Source: Streptomyces sp. Mut1
GTDB taxonomy: Bacteria; Actinomycetota; Actinomycetes; Streptomycetales; Streptomycetaceae
Length of the DNA stretch: 64,000 nt
Reading direction: 5' to 3'
Assembly (NCBI RefSeq): GCF_030719295.1
Contig: NZ_CP120997.1
Location: 1,736,001-1,800,000 of the forward strand
Below the pieces are notes generated by a model, which saw only the letters and a list, made by a program, of their open reading frames with translations, did no database searches and was not told the origin of the DNA. Positions 58,825 through 64,000 of this stretch are shown here, piece after piece. The stretch's first letter is position 1. Each line of letters starts with the position of its first letter. The position numbers and the translations under genes are program-made.

Positions 58825-60179
58825 TGGCCGGGGCGGGGCCCGTCGCGATGGACGGCGGCGAGGGCAAGGGGGGTGTGCGGGCCGCGCTCGGCGGGCTGAC
58901 CACCCGGGGGCGGTCCTTCCTCGCGGCCGGGATCGCCGCGGCGGTCTGCGCCTACGCGCTGGGCCAGGGGGACCTGCTGCGGGTCGGTCTGCTGCTCGCC
59001 GTGCTGCCGCTGGTGTGCGCGACCGTGCTCTACCGGACCCGCTACCGGGTGGCGGGCACCCGCCGGCTCTCCCCTTCGCGGGTCCCGGCAGGTTCCGAGG
59101 CCCGCGTGCGTCTGCGGATGGACAACGTCTCGCGCCTGCCCACGGGCCTGCTGATGCTCCAGGACCGGGTGCCGTACGTGCTCGGTCCGCGTCCCCGGTT
59201 CGTGCTGGACCGGGTGGAGGCGGGCGGCCGGCGCGAGGTGTCCTACCGGGTCCGTTCGGACCTGCGCGGGCGCTATCCGCTCGGCCCGCTGCAACTGCGG
59301 CTGAGCGACCCGTTCGGCATGTGCGAGCTGACGCGTTCCTTCAGCGCCTACGACACCCTGGTCGTGGTCCCGAGGACCGAGCCGCTGCCGCCGGTGCGGC
59401 TGGCCGGCGAGGCCTCCGGCCACGGCGAGGGGCGCCAGCGCTCCCTGGCGCTGGCCGGTGAGGACGACGTGATCCCGCGCGGCTACCGCTACGGGGACGA
59501 TCTGCGCCGCGTCCACTGGCGCTCCACCGCGCGCCACGGCGAGTTGATGGTGCGCCGCGAGGAGCAGCCGCAGCGGGCCAGGTGCACGGTCCTGCTCGAC
59601 ACCCGGCGCGTCGCCTACCGGGGCACGGGGCCGGACTCCGCGTTCGAGTGGGCCGTCTCCGGGGCGGCCTCCGCGCTGGTGCACATGCTGGAGCGCGGCT
59701 TCGCGGTCCAGCTGCTCACCGACGTGGGCGGCGCGGCGCCGGGCGGGGCCGGCCTCGCCGGCGCCACCCACGACTCGGCGGAGTCCGCCGGGCTGATGAT
59801 GGACACCCTCGCGGTCGTCGAGCACTCCGACGGCGGGGGCCTGTCCCGCGCGTACGACGGGCTGCGCGGGGGCGACGAGGGGCTGCTGATCGCCTTCCTC
59901 GGCGATCTGGACGAGGCGCAGGCCGCCGTGGCCGCCCGGATGCGGCAGCGCAGCAGCGGGGCCGTGGCCTTCGTCCTGGACGCCACCGCCTGGGTGAACG
60001 GCGCCTCGCCCGCCACCCGCGAGGCGTCCGAGCGGCGGCTGCGGCCGCTGCGCGAGTCGGGGTGGACGGTGGTGCCGGTGGAGCCCGGCGCCGAGCTGCC
60101 CGTGCTGTGGCAGCAGGCCGGACGCCACGGCACGCCGGCCGGTTCCGGCACGGCGGGATTCTCCGGGGGCTGGTCATGA
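58824..60179 (+). CDS. DUF58 domain protein
   Basis: A 451-residue membrane-associated DUF58 protein. Two hydrophobic helices near the N-terminus (FLAAGIAAAVCAYALG and LLRVGLLLAVLPLVCATVLY) are followed by a beta-sandwich region and the signature IPRGYRYGDDLRRVHWRSTARHGE-type motif (GYRYGDDLRRVHWRSTARHG), then a VWA-like domain (CTVLLDTRRVAYRG). Start is ATG 58824 (TGATG overlap with moxR) or GTG 58821. It probably works with MoxR and the transglutaminase-like protein in cell-envelope maintenance; this is inferred from the conserved gene set. Confidence 0.93.
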   Translation: MAGAGPVAMDGGEGKGGVRAALGGLTTRGRSFLAAGIAAAVCAYALGQGDLLRVGLLLAVLPLVCATVLYRTRYRVAGTRRLSPSRVPAGSEARVRLRMDNVSRLPTGLLMLQDRVPYVLGPRPRFVLDRVEAGGRREVSYRVRSDLRGRYPLGPLQLRLSDPFGMCELTRSFSAYDTLVVVPRTEPLPPVRLAGEASGHGEGRQRSLALAGEDDVIPRGYRYGDDLRRVHWRSTARHGELMVRREEQPQRARCTVLLDTRRVAYRGTGPDSAFEWAVSGAASALVHMLERGFAVQLLTDVGGAAPGGAGLAGATHDSAESAGLMMDTLAVVEHSDGGGLSRAYDGLRGGDEGLLIAFLGDLDEAQAAVAARMRQRSSGAVAFVLDATAWVNGASPATREASERRLRPLRESGWTVVPVEPGAELPVLWQQAGRHGTPAGSGTAGFSGGWS

Positions 60180-60189
60180 GGGGGCGGTC

Positions 60190-62601
60190 ATGAGCGGTCG
60201 TGGTCGGCTGGCGCTGTGCGCCTTCGCGGCGACACTGATGGCGGCCTGCTCGATGCTGCCACTGGTGGACCCGGCCAAATGGCTCGTGCAGGCCGCGTTC
60301 CTGCTGGCGATCCAGTTCGGGGTGGGCGCGCTGGGCCGGCGGGTGCCGCTGCCCAGGCTGCTGACGGTCGTCGCGCAGGCGCTGGTCGTGCTGGTGCTGC
60401 TGACGGTGGCGTTCGCCAGGGAGCAGGCGGTGGCGGGCGTGCTGCCCGGACCGCAGGCGGTGCGGCAGCTCACGGACCTGCTGACGGCCGGCACGGACGA
60501 CGTCAGCCGGTACGCGATTCCGGCGCCGGCGACCCCGGGCATCCGGCTGATGCTGGTGGGCGGGGTGCTGCTGGTCGGGCTCGCGGTGGACACGCTGGCG
60601 GTGACCTTCCGCAGCGCCGCGCCCGCCGGGCTGCCCCTGCTGGCGCTCTACTCGGTGGCCGCCGGGCTCTCGGACGGCGGCACGGACTGGCTGTGGTTCC
60701 TGCTGGCGGCCTGCGGCTATCTGCTGCTCCTGCTGGCCGAGGGGCGCGACCGGCTCTCCCAGTGGGGGCGGGTCTTCGCCGGAGCGGCCGGGTCCCGGGG
60801 CGGTTCGTCCGCCGGGCTCGAAGCCTCGGGCGGCAGGGCGCTCGCCCCGGTTCGTACGGGGCGGCGGATCGGCGCGCTGGCCCTCGGGATCGCGCTGGTC
60901 GTGCCGGCGGCGCTGCCCGCGCTGGACGGCGGGCTGCTGACGGGTTCGGGCAGCGGGGGCGCCAAGGGGCGCGGCGGCGGCACCATCTCCGCGGTCAACC
61001 CGCTGGTCTCGCTCCAGGACAACCTGAACCAGCCGGAGAACCGGCAGGTGATGTCGTACCGCACCGACTCCGACAGCCCCGGCGACTTCTATCTGCGCAT
61101 CCTGGCCCTGGACCAGTTCAACGGGAACGAGTGGCGGGCTTCCACGCGCCGGCTCCAGGACGTGCCGAAGCGGCTTCCGACGCCGGCCGGCCTCTCCCCC
61201 GCCGTCACGGTCTCGGAGGTCAAGTCGACCGTCTCGGCCTCCCGCTCGTACCGGCAGACCTATCTGCCGCTGCCCTTTCCGGCGGCCGAGGTGCGGGTCG
61301 ACGGGCGGTGGCGCTTCGAGGAGGAGGGCCGCACGCTCGTCGGGGACGACGGGGAGACCACCAGCGGCGCTCAGTACACGGTGACCAGCCTCGATGTGCA
61401 GCCGACGGCCGAGCAGCTCGCCCGTGCGGGCGCGGTCCCGGCGGCGCTGCTGCGTGAGTACACCCAGGTGCCGGACACGCTGCCGAAGGTGGTCGCGGAA
61501 ACCGCCGAGGAGGTCACGCGGGGCACGGGCAACGCCTACGAGCGGGCGGTGAAGCTCCAGGACTACTTCTCCACCGACGGCGGGTTCACGTACGACACCT
61601 CGGTCAGCTCGGGTACGGGCACGGCCGCGATCGCCCGTTTCCTCAAGGACCGGAAGGGCTTCTGCGTCCACTTCTCGTTCACGATGGCCGCGATGGCCCG
61701 GACGCTGGGGATTCCGGCCCGGGTCGCGGTGGGCTTCACGCCGGGCTCGGCGCAGGCCGACGGTACGTACTCGGTCGGGCTGCGGGACGCGCACGCGTGG
61801 CCCGAGCTGTACTTCGAGGGCATCGGCTGGACCCGCTTCGAGCCGACCCCGACGCGTGGCTTCGTCCCGTCGTACACGCTGCCCGACGCCCCGACCGGTG
61901 ACACGGCGGACCCGGCCAGGCCCGAGGCGGACGCCTCGGCGCCGGAGGCGGCCGCCCCGTCCGCGTCGGAGAGCTGCCCGGCGCAGATGCGCAAGCAGGG
62001 CGAGTGCGGGCAGACGGCGGCGCCCGGGGCCGCCGCGCCGACGGACACGGGCACTCCGGCGGGCACTGTGCTCGGCATCGCCCTGGCGGCCGTGCTGGTC
62101 CTGGTGCTGCCGCTGCTGCCGATGTGCTGGCGCCTGCGGGCGCGGGCCCGCAGGCTGGGCTCGTCGGCGGGCCGCACCCCCGCCGACACCACCGCGAGGA
62201 CGCTGGCGGTGTGGCGGGAGGTCACCGACACGGCGTGGGACCACGGCGTCCTCCCGGACGACGCGCTGACCCCGCGCAGGGCCGCCGAGCGGCTGGTGCG
62301 CCTGGGCCGGCTCGACACGGAGGCGGCGGACGCGGCGCACCGGGTCGCGGGGGCGGTGGAGCAGGTGCTGTACGCGCCGGAGCCGCGTCCGGTCTCGGGG
62401 CTCGCCGAGGACGCCCGCGCGGTACGGGCCGGGCTCGGCGTCGCGGCCGGGCGGGCCATCCGGCTCCGGGCGCTCGTGGCGCCGCGCTCGGCCGTACGAG
62501 TGGTGTGGGCGCTCTCCCGGCGCCGGGCGGCCCTGGCGGGGCGCCTGCGGCTGCCGGCCAGGCCGGCCTGGACCCGGCGCCCGTCCCGTCAGGAGGGCTG
62601 A
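60190..62601 (+). CDS. Transglutaminase-like membrane protein (TgpA/DUF3488 type)
   Basis: An 803-residue protein. About six helices occupy residues 1-250 (DUF3488 region), an extracytoplasmic transglutaminase-core domain spans about 400-560, one further helix lies at about 615-640 (LGIALAAVLVLVLPLLPMCW), and the cytoplasmic C-terminal segment resembles DUF4129. The catalytic cysteine is Cys492 (RKGFCVHFSFTMAAMA) and the histidine His535 (LRDAHAWPELYFEG). The acid position reads RFEPTP, with Glu551 where Asp is usual. It is the last gene of the MoxR-DUF58 operon. The role is presumed in envelope cross-linking or proteolysis; the substrate is unknown. Confidence 0.93.
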   Translation: MSGRGRLALCAFAATLMAACSMLPLVDPAKWLVQAAFLLAIQFGVGALGRRVPLPRLLTVVAQALVVLVLLTVAFAREQAVAGVLPGPQAVRQLTDLLTAGTDDVSRYAIPAPATPGIRLMLVGGVLLVGLAVDTLAVTFRSAAPAGLPLLALYSVAAGLSDGGTDWLWFLLAACGYLLLLLAEGRDRLSQWGRVFAGAAGSRGGSSAGLEASGGRALAPVRTGRRIGALALGIALVVPAALPALDGGLLTGSGSGGAKGRGGGTISAVNPLVSLQDNLNQPENRQVMSYRTDSDSPGDFYLRILALDQFNGNEWRASTRRLQDVPKRLPTPAGLSPAVTVSEVKSTVSASRSYRQTYLPLPFPAAEVRVDGRWRFEEEGRTLVGDDGETTSGAQYTVTSLDVQPTAEQLARAGAVPAALLREYTQVPDTLPKVVAETAEEVTRGTGNAYERAVKLQDYFSTDGGFTYDTSVSSGTGTAAIARFLKDRKGFCVHFSFTMAAMARTLGIPARVAVGFTPGSAQADGTYSVGLRDAHAWPELYFEGIGWTRFEPTPTRGFVPSYTLPDAPTGDTADPARPEADASAPEAAAPSASESCPAQMRKQGECGQTAAPGAAAPTDTGTPAGTVLGIALAAVLVLVLPLLPMCWRLRARARRLGSSAGRTPADTTARTLAVWREVTDTAWDHGVLPDDALTPRRAAERLVRLGRLDTEAADAAHRVAGAVEQVLYAPEPRPVSGLAEDARAVRAGLGVAAGRAIRLRALVAPRSAVRVVWALSRRRAALAGRLRLPARPAWTRRPSRQEG

Positions 62602-62605
62602 GGAG

Positions 62606-62664
62606 GGCGGGGCTGGGGCGGGGCGTCTCCGCCCCAGCCCCAGCCCCGCCCCAGCCCCGTTTCT
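62606..62664 (+). terminator. GC-rich terminator of the MoxR operon
   Basis: A strong stem GGGGCTGGGGCGGGG / CCCCGCCCCAGCCCC (62609-62623 with 62644-62658) begins a few bases after the stop codon, followed by GTTT. Because CCCAGCC repeats occur, alternative shorter stems are possible. Confidence 0.72.
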
Positions 62665-62697
62665 CCCCGTTACCCGCTTCGCCTCGTCACCGCACGC

Positions 62698-62734
62698 GTG
62701 AGGGGCGGTCGCGATGTCCGCGACCGCCCCTCAC
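62698..62734. terminator. Bidirectional terminator
   Basis: A perfect 16-bp stem (62698-62713 with 62719-62734) and 5-base loop lies between the convergent transglutaminase-like and DUF3040 genes. It ends 40 bp short of the DUF3040 stop. Confidence 0.8.
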
Positions 62735-62773
62735 CCAGAAGTGCTCTGTACGTCTGCGAAACGCTCTGTACGT

Positions 62774-63175
62774 CTACTGTCCCTGCTCGTCGCGGCGGCG
62801 CTGCCACCGCTGTTCGATCCGGTTCATCACGGACCGGCGCTGTCGGGACTGCCGGCGCTCACTCGCACCACCGGCGCGCACCGCCTGCTGCTGCTCGCCC
62901 GGCTTGGGTGCCTTGCGCCAGCCCGTGACCGCGAGCACCGCGCAGCCCAGCATGACGAGAAAGCCCACCACGCTGATCCAGATCTGCTGAGCGACCATTC
63001 CGGCCATGAGGAGCGCGATACCCACCAGAAAGCCAGCAACTGCCTGGTAGACCCGTCGCCGGGTGTATGTACGCAGCCCACTTCCCTCGAGCGCTGTCGC
63101 GAACTTGGGATCTTCGGCGTACAGCGCTCGCTCCATTTGCTCGAGCATTCGCTGCTCGTGCTCCGAGAGCGGCAC
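62774..63175 (-). CDS. DUF3040 membrane protein
   Basis: A 133-residue protein of the actinobacterial DUF3040 family. The N-terminal motif PLSEHEQRMLEQMERALYAED is diagnostic. Two hydrophobic helices follow (VYQAVAGFLVGIALLMAGMV and IWISVVGFLVMLGCAVLAVT), and the C-terminal ~45 residues are strongly basic and cytoplasmic. Function is unknown; the family is abundant in actinomycetes. ATG start. The 285 bp upstream (63176-63460) show no gene. Confidence 0.92.
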   Translation of the reverse strand: MPLSEHEQRMLEQMERALYAEDPKFATALEGSGLRTYTRRRVYQAVAGFLVGIALLMAGMVAQQIWISVVGFLVMLGCAVLAVTGWRKAPKPGEQQQAVRAGGASERRQSRQRRSVMNRIEQRWQRRRDEQGQ

Positions 63176-63460
63176 GGAGTCCTCCTCGTCGTCGGCCGCG
63201 GGGGGCGGCCGGTATGCGGCCCTTCCAGGATAGGCAGGGAATCGCCCCCGTGAAACCCGCCCTCATTGCCAATCAGCCAGTCCGGGCCGCCACGGCGGCT
63301 CAGCTGCTGAGGCGTTGATTCCCCAACCTCCGATCCGTCATGCCGGATGGTGTCCCCCGATCATACGGGGCCCGGGGCCCGAACGGGGCTGCCGGTGCGT
63401 ACTCCGTCTGCGGCTGCGTTGCTGATCAGCCGCGCTGCCGCCGGTCGCCGGGCCGGTGTC

Positions 63461-64000
63461 TCAGCCGCGTTTGGTGCCCAGGACGTGCAGCTGGGTGGCC
63501 ACCGAGTGGAAGGCGGGCAGTTCGGCGGCCGCGGCCTCCAGCTTGAGGAGGGCTTCCATCGCGCCGGGTTCGGTGTCCACCAGGACTCCGGGGACGAGGT
63601 CGGCGAAGACGCGGACGCCGTGGACCGCGCCGACCTCCACGTCGGCTCCGGTGACCAGCGCGGTGAGCTGCTCGGCGGTGTACCGCCGGGGCATCGGGTC
63701 GCCCTCGCCCCACCGGCCTTCCGGGTCGCCGAGCGCGTGCCTGGCCTCGGTGAAGTGGCCGGCCAGGGCGCGGGCCAGGACCGCTCCCCCCAGCCCGGCG
63801 GCGAGCAGACTCAGCGCACCGGCCGGGCGCAGCGCCTCCACCGCGTGCCGCACGCCCTCGGCGGGGTCGTCCACGTACTCCAGGACGCCGTGGCAGAGCA
63901 CCGCGTCGTAACCACCGCGCTCCACCACGTCGAACAGACCGAGGATGTCGCCCTGCACCCCGCGGACCCGGTCGGCGACCCCGGCCTCGGCGGCCCGGCG
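63461..64000 (-). CDS. SAM-dependent methyltransferase, cut by the window edge
   Basis: At least 179 residues; the N-terminal part lies beyond the window. The frame stays open to position 64000 (RRAAEAGVADRVRGVQGD), so the GTG at 63958 is not the start. The remaining part shows a class I methyltransferase pattern: VQGDILGLFDVVERGGYDAV, LCHGVLEYVDDPAEG, VEALRPAGALSLLAAG and MPRRYTAEQLTALVTGA. The SAM-binding glycine loop must be in the missing part. The substrate is unknown. Confidence 0.85.
   Translation of the reverse strand, partial: RRAAEAGVADRVRGVQGDILGLFDVVERGGYDAVLCHGVLEYVDDPAEGVRHAVEALRPAGALSLLAAGLGGAVLARALAGHFTEARHALGDPEGRWGEGDPMPRRYTAEQLTALVTGADVEVGAVHGVRVFADLVPGVLVDTEPGAMEALLKLEAAAAELPAFHSVATQLHVLGTKRG

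Noticed and set aside
63340..63460. Short open frames in the gap upstream of the DUF3040 gene
   Set aside because: No ribosome binding site, no family-like sequence and Arg/Gly/Pro-rich composition typical of shadows.

Overview
The window is very GC-rich (about 70% or more). It has tightly packed genes with GTG starts, many 1-4 bp stop/start overlaps, and the gene order of a Streptomyces core chromosome: his operon, dnaE, ileS-divIVA, then the dcw division and cell-wall cluster. I read it as an internal Streptomyces (or very close actinomycete) chromosome segment. I see no rRNA, tRNA, CRISPR array, transposase, prophage or biosynthetic cluster.

Layout. (1) 1-6728, minus strand: an MFS exporter and its winged-helix regulator, a PucR-type regulator, and a giant LuxR-family (LAL-type) regulator with a degenerate Walker A motif and an in-frame 42-bp minisatellite. 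(2) 6839-12572, minus: a histidine operon hisD-hisC-hisB-(55-aa membrane protein)-hisH-priA-ridA-hisF, mostly translationally coupled. (3) 12719-16865, plus: a membrane-anchored repeat protein, a hypothetical repeat protein, a LON-substrate-binding-domain protein and a YbaK-type deacylase. (4) 16993-21108, minus: a DUF2567-like membrane protein, an ABC exporter pair and a NYN-domain putative ribonuclease. (5) 21298-28297: a 59-aa hydrophilic protein, dnaE on the minus strand, a DUF2252 protein, and a membrane protein paired with a membrane-anchored DsbA-like thioredoxin. (6) 28355-34700: a dienelactone hydrolase diverging from an MscS channel, then nhaP-GNAT-rluD-lspA-dksA-like on the minus strand. 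(7) 34971-38442: a T-box leader and ileS. (8) 38742-56574, minus: divIVA-yggT-sepF-yggS-pgeF-ftsZ-ftsQ-murG-ftsW-murD-mraY-murF-murE-ftsI-ftsL-rsmH, transcribed from rsmH towards divIVA. (9) 56952-62601, plus: beta-carbonic anhydrase and a MoxR-DUF58-transglutaminase module. (10) 62774-64000, minus: a DUF3040 protein and a methyltransferase cut by the window edge.

The dcw block makes the peptidoglycan precursor (MurE, MurF, MurD, MraY, MurG) and the septal machine (FtsI, FtsL, FtsW, FtsQ, FtsZ, SepF). DivIVA and YggT lie at its distal end. murC, murB, ddl and ftsA are absent from the block. LspA, RluD and a DksA-like regulator precede ileS, which carries a tRNA-sensing leader.

Nothing here looks like a new multi-gene defence or mobile system. 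The observations most worth a second look are: an isoleucyl-tRNA synthetase whose class I signature reads GAHH rather than HxGH; the T-box in front of it; the LAL regulator lacking its Walker A lysine; a perfect 26-bp inverted repeat bounding a 148-bp intergenic element next to ileS; a DksA-like protein with an altered zinc finger and a lysine-rich tail; and several palindromic operator candidates.
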